Positions 28,170 through 36,413 of a stretch of 63,704 nt of DNA are shown here, piece after piece. The DNA comes from Anaerolineales bacterium (GTDB lineage Bacteria > Chloroflexota > Anaerolineae > Anaerolineales > UBA11579). The notes under the pieces were generated by a model, which was not told the DNA's origin, did not search any database, and was given only the letters and a program-made list of their open reading frames with translations. The first letter of the stretch is position 1. Each line of letters opens with the position of its first letter. The DNA is taken from the NCBI GenBank assembly GCA_016932165.1, contig JAFGDK010000018.1, positions 1 to 63,704 of the forward strand, written 5' to 3'. A program made the position numbers and the translations under genes.

Positions 28170-30212
28170 ATGAAATTTAGAAAGCAATTCATCATCACAT
28201 TGTTGGTCTTGCTATTGGCTGCGCTGGCTTGCAGCACCGGCAACTTCTTCCTGGGAGATGGCGTTAATGAAGAGACCAATTCTCCATCGGAGCCGGAATA
28301 CACACTGCCGGAACCAATCACCGAGGGAGCGCCCAACCCCGAGACCATTTCTGCGGATGAACCAGTCCTGATCACAGGGCGTATCCCGTTCACTTCGCCG
28401 TTTTTTATCAATATGACCGCTGAACCATTCGTGCTGCTAGAGGATCAGGCCGGGTTTTACTCCCGCGACCTGGACTTCGAGTTCCCGCTGGCCGGCCAGG
28501 CAATCGGCCCGGTCTGGGAGATTGACGAACAAACCCTGGGCTTTTCGCTTTCCCTGCCGTCTGTGCCCCAGGGCACCTTCCTGGACGTGGACAACAACGG
28601 TGCTGAAGACAAGGGAGTGATGGTCTTCCAGGTGGCTTTTTGGTCCAACACCTGGGGCGGTCCCTTCCTGGAAGAACGGGAAGGCACCGGCTGGTCGGGG
28701 GCGTATACTTCTGCGCTGGTAGACCCGGAGCGCGAGTATGAAATTTTTGGCGGCACGCTGGTCATCTGGGCATCTGATGCAAACCAACAATTCCCCACTG
28801 GGTTTGGCGAAGATAACATGCTCTTCACCGAAGATGACCCGGTTGCAAGCATTGCTGCTGGTTACAGCCTGGTCAACCTAGATGCGGATCCGTTTGAAAT
28901 CTACAAGGAATCTACCCCTGAATTGGAACTGGCTGAAGGTCCCGGTGAGGTTAAGGACTTCAGCGATATGAGACGCATGGATGCTTTTGATGCCATGTTT
29001 GAGAAGGTGCGGCTGGAATATCCCTTTACCGAGGACAAAAATATTGATTGGGATGCTTTATACGCCGAATTTGCCCCCCGTATTGAGGAAGCCCGTACAA
29101 CGGCTGATTTCTATACCGCGATACACGAGTTCACCCTGCGCATTCCCGACGGGCATGTGGGAGTGGGTTTCAATGATGATGCCATCCAGCATTTCTATCA
29201 GACCAATGCAGGCAGCCTGGGTATGCTCCTGGCTGAGCTCAGCGACGGGCGCGTAGTAGTAACCCGGGTACTGCCCGGCAGCTATGCGGCTTATCAAGAA
29301 GGCATCGAGGTGGGCGCTGAGATTACTGAGTGGGATGGCAAACCAGTGTTGGAAGCGATCGACAAGGTAGAGCCCTACTTCGGACCATACAGCACCGAGC
29401 AGTCCCGCCGCTACGAACAGCTGGTCTTCATGACTCGCTTCCCACCCGAGACAGAGATCAATTTCACCTATCAAAACCCCAGTGAAGCCCCCAAAAACGT
29501 TACCCTGACCGCCGGCGTGGACTACGATTCGCTGTTTGAGTGGATCCCATATTTTGTAGAGGATCCCATTGCCCTGCCAGTGGAAGCTGAGATCCTCAAA
29601 GATGAGATCGCCTACATGAAGATCGGCACCTTTTCCGGAGATTACAACCTGATGGCCCAGGTATTTGAGCATCATATCGAGCAGTTGATCGACGCCGGTA
29701 TCCAGCAATTGATCCTCGACCTGCGCGTCAACCTGGGCGGCAGCGGCGGTCTGGCAGCCGATTTCTTCGGATACTTCATCGATGAGGAAGTAACCGTTTC
29801 CAACCATGCGTATTACAACCACGATCTGGGCGAGTTTGAATACGATGACGAACCGCACACCATCGAACCCGGGCCGCTTTATTACGACGGGGAAATCGTG
29901 GTGTTGGTCAGCCAGTACTGCGTCAGCGCCTGCGAAGGCTTCACCTACTGGCTGACGCTGAACGACCGCGCCCAGGTGGTTGGCCACACTGCCACTGCAG
30001 GCGCATTTGGCGAGGTTGGCCGCGGCCAGTACATCCTCCCTGGTGATTTGGATTTGCAGTTCCCCACAGGCCGCCCGGAAACTCCCGATGGACAGCTTCT
30101 CATCGAAGGGATTGGCGTGATCCCGGATGTGGTTGTCCCGGTGACCTACGAAAGCGCCCTCGGCCTTGAGGATGCGGTACTCAAGGCTGCGATCGATTTG
30201 CTGAACGAATAA
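28170..30212 (+). CDS. S41-family (C-terminal-processing/tricorn-type) peptidase lipoprotein
   Basis: 680 residues. The lipoprotein signal ends at LAALAC (Cys21). An N-terminal beta region of about 240 residues is followed by a helical domain, a PDZ-like stretch (VVTRVLPGSYAAYQEGIEVG, about 357-) and the S41 catalytic domain: LILDLRVNLGG, then VLVSQYCVSACEGF with nucleophile Ser586, and GAFGEVGR. It acts outside the cell on peptides or unfolded proteins. AGGAGAACC precedes the ATG, and TATACT lies about 40 bp upstream. A terminator follows. Confidence 0.88.
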   Translation: MKFRKQFIITLLVLLLAALACSTGNFFLGDGVNEETNSPSEPEYTLPEPITEGAPNPETISADEPVLITGRIPFTSPFFINMTAEPFVLLEDQAGFYSRDLDFEFPLAGQAIGPVWEIDEQTLGFSLSLPSVPQGTFLDVDNNGAEDKGVMVFQVAFWSNTWGGPFLEEREGTGWSGAYTSALVDPEREYEIFGGTLVIWASDANQQFPTGFGEDNMLFTEDDPVASIAAGYSLVNLDADPFEIYKESTPELELAEGPGEVKDFSDMRRMDAFDAMFEKVRLEYPFTEDKNIDWDALYAEFAPRIEEARTTADFYTAIHEFTLRIPDGHVGVGFNDDAIQHFYQTNAGSLGMLLAELSDGRVVVTRVLPGSYAAYQEGIEVGAEITEWDGKPVLEAIDKVEPYFGPYSTEQSRRYEQLVFMTRFPPETEINFTYQNPSEAPKNVTLTAGVDYDSLFEWIPYFVEDPIALPVEAEILKDEIAYMKIGTFSGDYNLMAQVFEHHIEQLIDAGIQQLILDLRVNLGGSGGLAADFFGYFIDEEVTVSNHAYYNHDLGEFEYDDEPHTIEPGPLYYDGEIVVLVSQYCVSACEGFTYWLTLNDRAQVVGHTATAGAFGEVGRGQYILPGDLDLQFPTGRPETPDGQLLIEGIGVIPDVVVPVTYESALGLEDAVLKAAIDLLNE

Positions 30213-30220
30213 TTCATTGC

Positions 30221-30260
30221 GGAGGGTTCTCGATTGCATAGAAATCGGAACCCTCCTTTT
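30221..30260 (+). terminator. Intrinsic terminator of the S41 gene
   Basis: GGAGGGTTC pairs with GAACCCTCC, extended inward by CGAT/ATCG, and is followed by TTTT. It begins eight bases after the stop codon and ends 31 bases before the next ATG. Confidence 0.85.
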
Positions 30261-30291
30261 GAAAAACTCCTCCCCTGAAAAGGAGCCTGCC

Positions 30292-30750
30292 ATGAAAATC
30301 TCAATTGGTGCTGATGAACGCCTGACAGTTGTCGAAGCTGCCCTCGAACTGCTCAAAGCCCGCGGGGATGAAGTCACCTGGTACGGCCCCAAGGCGGGTG
30401 AGACTGATCCCTGGCCGCAGGTTGCTCGCAAGGTGGGAGAAGATGTCTCAGAAGGACGCGCCGAGGAAGGGATCCTCTTCTGCTGGACGGGCACAGGGGT
30501 GAGCATCGCCGCCAATAAGGTACCTGGCGTGCGCGCAGCACTTTGCGTGGATGCTGAAACCGCCCGTGGAGCCCGATTGTGGAACAATGCCAACGTGCTG
30601 TGCCTTTCCATGCGGCTGACCTCTGAGATCATGCTGGAGGAGATTTTCGAGGCCTGGTTTGAGACCCAATACGAACCCACCGAAACCGATGAGGCTTGCC
30701 TGACGATGATCGATCTGATGGATGATCAGAGACGGGAAGGAAATCAGTAG
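30292..30750 (+). CDS. RpiB/LacA/LacB-family sugar-phosphate isomerase
   Basis: 152 residues of the ribose-5-phosphate isomerase B fold. IGADE opens the Rossmann-like core, and FCWTGTGVSIAANK holds the Cys and anion-binding loop. Canonical RpiB reads CGTGIGMS, so this belongs to the CWTGTG subgroup and the substrate could be another aldose phosphate. NVLCLSMRL matches the conserved C-terminal Asn region. AAGGAGCC lies before ATG 30292; the in-frame start at 30217 would fall inside the terminator hairpin. Confidence 0.87.
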   Translation: MKISIGADERLTVVEAALELLKARGDEVTWYGPKAGETDPWPQVARKVGEDVSEGRAEEGILFCWTGTGVSIAANKVPGVRAALCVDAETARGARLWNNANVLCLSMRLTSEIMLEEIFEAWFETQYEPTETDEACLTMIDLMDDQRREGNQ

Positions 30751-31015
30751 AGCGCAGATAGAGGGCAGAAGTGTTGTCCTATGTCCTATCCTGGGTGGCG
30801 TTCTCTTCGTTCAACAATTGGTGACTGGCGTCCCAAAGCACCTTTCACCAGTTTTCCTAATCACAAGGCGAGTGAATACTATTCACTGATTAATATTAGA
30901 TAAACGTCTTACCCAGACCCCCACTTTGCGGTAAACTATTTGCGGAGCAAGCACGACCGGCCTGGCGCAACGCACCCAGGCGTAACTGCTTATAATCACA
31001 GGAGAAAACTACCAC

Positions 31016-32518
31016 ATGGAAGAAAAACTGAATGAACTTAAAGAGATCCAAGGCACTCTTACAGATCTCGGCAATGCCTCCGCAGTTCTGAACTGGGACC
31101 AGGAAACCTATATGCCCCCCGGCGGCGTTGAATCCCGAGGACGCGCCCTGGCAACCCTGGCAAGAATGGCGCAGGAGATCGGCACCGATGAAAAAGTCGG
31201 CAAGCTGATCGAGGAGCTTGAACCCTGGGCCGCTGAACAGGACCCGGATTCCGATGATGCCCGTCTGATTGTGGTTTCCCGCCGCGGCTACGATAAAGCC
31301 GTCAAGGTTCCGCCCGAAATGGTCGCTGAGCGCGCCATGCTCACCTCGCAGGCCAATGCCGCCTGGCGCGAAGCCCGTGAAAAATCAGATTACTCCATCT
31401 TCGAGCCATTCATGGAGAAGATCGTGGAGTTAAACCAGCGCTATGCAGACTTGTTCAAACCCTACGACCATGCCTACGATGTGCTGCTGGACGATTACGA
31501 GCCAATGATGAAGACCGAAGATGTAAAGAAGATCTTCGCTGAGATCCGCCCCAAACAGGTAGAGTTGATCGAGAAGATTGCCGCATCCGACCAGGTGGAC
31601 GACCGCGTGTTGTACAAGTTCTACCCGGAGGATGCCCAGATCGAGATGGGCGACGAGATCTGCCGTGCCATCGGCTATGACTTTAAACGCGGCCGGCAGG
31701 ACAAGGTGCACCATCCCTTCTCCACCAACCTGGGCTACGGCGACCAGCGCATCACCTACCGCGTGGATGAAAACTTCTTCAACCCCTATATCTTCGCCGC
31801 TCTGCACGAAGCCGGCCACGCCATGTACGAGCAGGGGATTCCCAAGTCGCTCTCCCGTTCTATCCTCTACGGTGGCACCTCCCTGGCGATCCACGAATCC
31901 CAGTCCCGCCTATGGGAGAACCTGGTCGGGCGTTCCCAGCCCTTCTGGGAGTGGTACTACCCCAAACTACAGCAGCGCTTCCCGGAGCAGACTGAAGGTG
32001 TTTCCCTGGAAGAATTCTACAAAGCGATCAACAAGGTGGAGCCCTCCTTCATCCGCGTGGAAGCCGATGAAGCGACCTACAACCTGCACATCATGCTGCG
32101 TCTGGAGATCGAGATTGGCCTACTGGAAGGCTCTATCCAGGTGAGCGAACTGCCGCAGGTATGGAACGATCGTTTTGAATCCTATCTGGGCATTCGCCCG
32201 AAGAACGACGCCGAGGGCTGCCTGCAAGATGTACACTGGTCCTTCGGCTTGTTCGGATACTTCTCCACTTACGCCCTGGGCAACCTGGTTTCCCTCCAGC
32301 TGTGGGAAAAAATTAAAGAAGACATCCCCAACCTGGACAGCCATATCCGCAAAGGCGAATTTGGCCAGCTGCTCACCTGGCTGAACGAGAAGGTGCACGC
32401 CCACGGCTCTAAGTTCTACCCCCAGGACCTGGTACAGCGCATCACTGGCGAGAAGATCAACGGCGATGCTTATATCCGCTATCTCAACAAGAAGTTTGGT
32501 GATATCTACGGGCTGTAG
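31016..32518 (+). CDS. M32-family metallocarboxypeptidase (Taq type)
   Basis: 500 residues, the normal length. HEAGH at 264-268 binds zinc, and the HESQSRLWEN block after it carries the third ligand Glu. DQRITYRVDE and EATYNLHIMLR are family signatures. It trims C-terminal amino acids from peptides in the cytoplasm, except proline-blocked ends. AGGAGAAAA lies 8-9 bases before the ATG. The 265 bp upstream show no gene. Confidence 0.95.
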   Translation: MEEKLNELKEIQGTLTDLGNASAVLNWDQETYMPPGGVESRGRALATLARMAQEIGTDEKVGKLIEELEPWAAEQDPDSDDARLIVVSRRGYDKAVKVPPEMVAERAMLTSQANAAWREAREKSDYSIFEPFMEKIVELNQRYADLFKPYDHAYDVLLDDYEPMMKTEDVKKIFAEIRPKQVELIEKIAASDQVDDRVLYKFYPEDAQIEMGDEICRAIGYDFKRGRQDKVHHPFSTNLGYGDQRITYRVDENFFNPYIFAALHEAGHAMYEQGIPKSLSRSILYGGTSLAIHESQSRLWENLVGRSQPFWEWYYPKLQQRFPEQTEGVSLEEFYKAINKVEPSFIRVEADEATYNLHIMLRLEIEIGLLEGSIQVSELPQVWNDRFESYLGIRPKNDAEGCLQDVHWSFGLFGYFSTYALGNLVSLQLWEKIKEDIPNLDSHIRKGEFGQLLTWLNEKVHAHGSKFYPQDLVQRITGEKINGDAYIRYLNKKFGDIYGL

Positions 32519-32540
32519 ACCCAATATTGAACATCACTCA

Positions 32541-32570
32541 CAGGGCGCACAATCTGCGCCCTGTTTTTTT
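32541..32570 (+). terminator. Strong intrinsic terminator after the carboxypeptidase
   Basis: A 9-bp perfect GC-rich stem CAGGGCGCA/TGCGCCCTG with a 5-base loop is followed by seven T. Confidence 0.95.
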
Positions 32571-32605
32571 CTCGCCAATCTGGTTTTATAGTAAGCTTAA
32601 CCCGT

Positions 32606-33553
32606 ATGAAAAGGACCCTGCTCACTCTCCTGCTCCTGATCCTGCTGACCGCCTGCGCACCTGTACCACCACCGTCCGGACAGCCTGTAATTGAACAAAT
32701 AATAACTGAATCGCAGCAACCCACACAGGAGAATCCCCCCCCCAAGGAACCCGCCTCCCAACAGGAGGCGATTTCTACCCTTTCCGCCAACCAGATAGAT
32801 AGCCTTTCTCAAGACCAGCCGGTCCAAACCGAGGACCGATCATACTCCGCCAACAATTTCACCATCCCCGGCACCGCCGAGATCGCCATCCTGCGCCCCG
32901 GGCAATATTCACGGCTGGTCTCCCCCATCCGTCTGATCGCCAGCTTCAGCAATCCAGAGGATGCCCTTACTTTCATCACCCTGTACGGTGAGGATGGGCG
33001 AGTGCTGGCGGAACGAAAATTCGATATCCTGCCCTACGATGACCCGGTCAACGGCAACGTGATCACCGACCTGGAGTTCAGCATCGAGGCAATGAACGAA
33101 GTTGGGCGGCTGGAGCTCAAGGTCGTTGACCAGTTTGGCCGCTTGCGGGCATTGAACTCGGTCAACCTGATTCTGCTTGCAGACGGGCCAGCTGACCGCA
33201 ATTATGCCCCCGAAGATGGGGAGCGCATCCTCCCACAAATACCCTTCCCCGGGCAGACAGAAATCGAGGGCGGGAAATTATTCCTCTCCGGGCTGGTGCG
33301 ATTGACCCCCACAATCCAAACCGGTGAGCCGCACCCCCTCAACATCCATCTGGTGGATCAAACCGGAACGATAATTGCTCAAGGCTGGGCACCAGTGGTG
33401 GTGTCCTCTGGCAGCCAGGTTGGGCAATATGTCGCTGAAATCGAATACCAAGTCACCGAACCAACCCCGGTGCTACTGGCGATCGGCATTATAGAAGGAA
33501 GATTTATAGATCCGGCATATGTCAAGACATTCTCAATAATCCTAAACCCATAA
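32606..33553 (+). CDS. Lipoprotein of unknown function
   Basis: 315 residues. The lipoprotein signal ends at LLTAC (Cys17) and a Pro/Gln-rich spacer of about 60 residues follows. The rest is beta-rich and reads as two immunoglobulin-like or Gmad2-like modules: IAILRPGQYSRLVSPIRLIA (89-), then IEGGKLFLSGLVRLTP (about 228-). No catalytic motif is visible. It is anchored outside the cell and may bind a ligand or the wall. It directly precedes a receptor-like kinase, but a separate promoter lies between them. Confidence 0.65.
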   Translation: MKRTLLTLLLLILLTACAPVPPPSGQPVIEQIITESQQPTQENPPPKEPASQQEAISTLSANQIDSLSQDQPVQTEDRSYSANNFTIPGTAEIAILRPGQYSRLVSPIRLIASFSNPEDALTFITLYGEDGRVLAERKFDILPYDDPVNGNVITDLEFSIEAMNEVGRLELKVVDQFGRLRALNSVNLILLADGPADRNYAPEDGERILPQIPFPGQTEIEGGKLFLSGLVRLTPTIQTGEPHPLNIHLVDQTGTIIAQGWAPVVVSSGSQVGQYVAEIEYQVTEPTPVLLAIGIIEGRFIDPAYVKTFSIILNP

Positions 33554-33573
33554 TGGGATCAGTTGATTTATCC

Positions 33574-33601
33574 TTGGGGAATAAAAAAATTCCACTATAA
33601 T
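33574..33601 (+). promoter_or_regulatory. Sigma-70-type promoter of the kinase gene
   Basis: TTGGGG, a 16-base A-rich spacer and a perfect TATAAT. The ATG of the kinase lies 42 bp downstream. The -35 is only half conserved. Confidence 0.55.
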
Positions 33602-33643
33602 GAATTATCTGGATCATGATAATTAATCTTACAGGAAATCACC

Positions 33644-35698
33644 ATGCAACTTTCACCCGGATATTTACTCAAAGACCGATACTTGATTAAAGAACTGCTG
33701 GGCCAAGGCGGGATGGGAGCAGTATATCTGGCAGAGGACCAGGCCCTGGACCAGCTTGTAGCGGTCAAATCCAACCTTAACCCCGGTGAGCAGAGCCTGC
33801 GCCAATTCGAAATTGAAGCCCGCCTGCTGGCTAAACTGCGCCATCCCAACCTGCCGCTGGTCTTTGACCATTTCATCATTGATGAGGTGCAATACCTGGT
33901 GATGGATTATATCCCCGGCGACAGCCTCAGCCAGCGGCTCAAGGATGAGGGCGCCCAGGCGGTCTACAGGGTGCTGGATTGGGCTGAACAGATCAGTTCT
34001 GCTCTAAGCTATCTCCACAACCAGAGCCCGCCGGTGATCCACCGGGATATCAAACCCGCCAATCTCAAGATCACTCCCGAAGGAAAGATCGTGTTGGTGG
34101 ACTTCGGGATCGCCAAGGCCTCAAGCGGGGATACCACCGTGGGGGCACAGGGCTATACACCCGGTTACGCCCCACCCGAGCAGTACGGTGAAGCAGTCAC
34201 CGGCCCATATTCAGACCAATATTCATTTGCCGCCACGCTGTACGCCCTGTTGACCGGGTCTCCGCCGCCGGAGTCGGTGGACATCATGCTGGGAGGCAAG
34301 AACCTGACCTCCACGCGGATGTTTGCGTCCAATATCCCCCTGCATGTGGATAATGCGATCAAGAAGGCTATGTCGCCCGAGCCGCACATGCGCTTCAGCA
34401 GCGTGGAAGAATTCTTCACCGCCCTGACAGACCCGGCTTCATTGGCAGAGATTACCCTCAAGCCTGGCACAGACACGATCGAGTCAATTTCGGAAGCGCC
34501 GACGATTGCCAAGCCGGGACAAGAACCGCCATCCCCGGTAAAGAAAGGGGGCAGCCCCTGGCTGTGGATCGGTGCGATGATTGTCCTCGCGGTTGTGATC
34601 AGCGGCGGTTTTCTGCTGGCGAATATCTTCAGCGGCGGCCGGGCAGCTTCACCCACACAACCGCCCAATCAGGGAATCGCTGCGGCAATTCCCACAAACA
34701 CCCTACCTGCGGTTGTGAACTCTGAAATCACAAATGCCTCAACCGAAGAACCCACCTCCACACCCACGCTGGAACCTGCTGCCACCTTCACTCCCTCCCC
34801 GGAGCCCACCCCGACTGGCGGCAGCAGCAAGATTATCTTTGTCTCCAACCGGGATGGCTATGACCAGATCTATGAAGTCGACCTCCGCACCGGAGAAACG
34901 GTTCAGTTGACCTTTGATGAGAGCCATAAAAGCTGGCCTATCTATTCTCCGGACGGCTCCAAAATTCTGTATGTGGGAGACGGCGGGCTGGGGCCTTACA
35001 ACACCAAACTCGGACTCGATATCTGGGTGATGAATGCTGACGGCAGCAACCAGACAAATCTGACGCAGACCAGGGGCGTGGATGAAGATCCGGTCTGGTC
35101 TCCAGATGGGAGCAAGATCGTCTTCGTCAGTTACAGATTTGGCGGCACACGCCAACTGATGGTCATGAATGCCGATGGCAGCGGACAGGAACGGGTCAGC
35201 TTTGAATTTGAGGAATATAACCCCACCTTCTCACCCGACGGCAATACGCTGTTGTTTTCATCGACCTTTTTCTATACGCTGAATATACGCCATTACGAGG
35301 AAGGAAAAATGCCGGAGGATGTGGATGACCTCTTCGATGTCAATCTGGTGCCGGAACTCTATGACAACCGCTACGATGAACCCGACCGTATCGGCAAGGG
35401 AGACCAGCCCGCCTGGTCTCCGGACGGCAACTGGATCGTGTACATCCGTACCAACGGCAACAACCGGCGGGTTTATCTGCTGGATGCCAACTCGGATGGG
35501 GCCACCGTCCGCCACCTGGAAGCGCCCGGCCTGAATTATGATCCCGCCTGGTCTCCGGACAGCCAGTATATCGTGTACGCCAACTCCACCACCGGCAACC
35601 TGGAGATCTACACAATGGACCTCGGCGGCCGCTTCCAGACGAATATCACCAACCATGAGGCCGATGACAAAATGCCCTCCTGGAAGCCGGTGCCCTGA
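33644..35698 (+). CDS. PknB-type Ser/Thr kinase with extracytoplasmic TolB-like beta-propeller
   Basis: 684 residues. Kinase domain (about 13-265): Gly loop GQGGMG (20-25), Lys42, HRDIKPAN (133-140, D135 catalytic), DFG (153-155) and APPEQY. A single membrane helix (about 304-328) is followed by a Thr/Pro linker and then five or more PD40/TolB-type blades, each with the pattern W-SPDGSKI and a YxxD/NADGS strand. The kinase is inside and the propeller outside, as in PknD-like receptors, so the propeller probably senses a wall or secreted ligand. CAGGAAATC precedes the ATG. The methyltransferase gene starts seven bases after its stop. Confidence 0.9.
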   Translation: MQLSPGYLLKDRYLIKELLGQGGMGAVYLAEDQALDQLVAVKSNLNPGEQSLRQFEIEARLLAKLRHPNLPLVFDHFIIDEVQYLVMDYIPGDSLSQRLKDEGAQAVYRVLDWAEQISSALSYLHNQSPPVIHRDIKPANLKITPEGKIVLVDFGIAKASSGDTTVGAQGYTPGYAPPEQYGEAVTGPYSDQYSFAATLYALLTGSPPPESVDIMLGGKNLTSTRMFASNIPLHVDNAIKKAMSPEPHMRFSSVEEFFTALTDPASLAEITLKPGTDTIESISEAPTIAKPGQEPPSPVKKGGSPWLWIGAMIVLAVVISGGFLLANIFSGGRAASPTQPPNQGIAAAIPTNTLPAVVNSEITNASTEEPTSTPTLEPAATFTPSPEPTPTGGSSKIIFVSNRDGYDQIYEVDLRTGETVQLTFDESHKSWPIYSPDGSKILYVGDGGLGPYNTKLGLDIWVMNADGSNQTNLTQTRGVDEDPVWSPDGSKIVFVSYRFGGTRQLMVMNADGSGQERVSFEFEEYNPTFSPDGNTLLFSSTFFYTLNIRHYEEGKMPEDVDDLFDVNLVPELYDNRYDEPDRIGKGDQPAWSPDGNWIVYIRTNGNNRRVYLLDANSDGATVRHLEAPGLNYDPAWSPDSQYIVYANSTTGNLEIYTMDLGGRFQTNITNHEADDKMPSWKPVP

Positions 35699-35705
35699 GG
35701 AACCG

Positions 35706-36413
35706 ATGCCCGAACAAAAAGTAAGCAATTATTTGCTGGATAACTACCAGGACTATTACCAGGATGTTGACAAAGAATGGCGCCGCCTGGGTGCGCTTGA
35801 CAAGGTCAACAACATCCTGGATGTCTGTGCGCAGGTGCCGCACTCCACAGTTCTTGAGATCGGCGCCGGGGACGGGGCTATCCTTCAGCAGTTGGACGCC
35901 TTGAATTTTGGGGAGAAATTGTTTGCGATTGAGATCGTGCAAAACGCCGTAGAGCGGATCAATCAGCTGGGCATCCCCCATCTTGCAGAGTGCAGGCTGT
36001 TTGACGGCTATACGATCCCGTATCCGGATGATTTTTTTGATCTGGTGATCCTCAGCCATGTGGTCGAGCATCTTGAATACCCGCGGGCTCTGCTGATGGA
36101 AGCGCAGCGCGTGGGCAGGCATATCTTTATTGAGGTTCCGCTGGAAGATACCGCCCGGCTGCCCAAAGACTTCCGCTTCACCGCCACCGGGCATATCAAT
36201 GCCTACCATGGGCGCGGCATTCGCCATCTGGTTCAATCCACCGGGTTGGAAGTCCTCTGCCAAACGGTGATCAACCCGTCAAAGGATGTGCTTGTTTACC
36301 GCTATGGGCGGCGCGGCCAGCTGCAATATTGGGTCAGGGAAATCGCGCTCAGAATCATGCCCCGGCTGGCGCAACGGGTCTTCACCTACCATTCAGCGAT
36401 TTTGGCGAAATAA
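35706..36413 (+). CDS. Class I SAM-dependent methyltransferase
   Basis: 235 residues with the Rossmann methyltransferase core: VLEIGAGDGAIL (motif I, SAM binding), a later acidic LFAIEIVQ, YPDDFFDLVILSHVVEHL (motif IV region). The type resembles ubiE-like or O-antigen-associated methyltransferases, so the target is open. The start ATG 35706 follows TGAGGAACCG, where the kinase stop overlaps the ribosome-binding site, so translation is coupled. Its stop codon abuts that of the convergent amidase gene. Confidence 0.82.
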   Translation: MPEQKVSNYLLDNYQDYYQDVDKEWRRLGALDKVNNILDVCAQVPHSTVLEIGAGDGAILQQLDALNFGEKLFAIEIVQNAVERINQLGIPHLAECRLFDGYTIPYPDDFFDLVILSHVVEHLEYPRALLMEAQRVGRHIFIEVPLEDTARLPKDFRFTATGHINAYHGRGIRHLVQSTGLEVLCQTVINPSKDVLVYRYGRRGQLQYWVREIALRIMPRLAQRVFTYHSAILAK

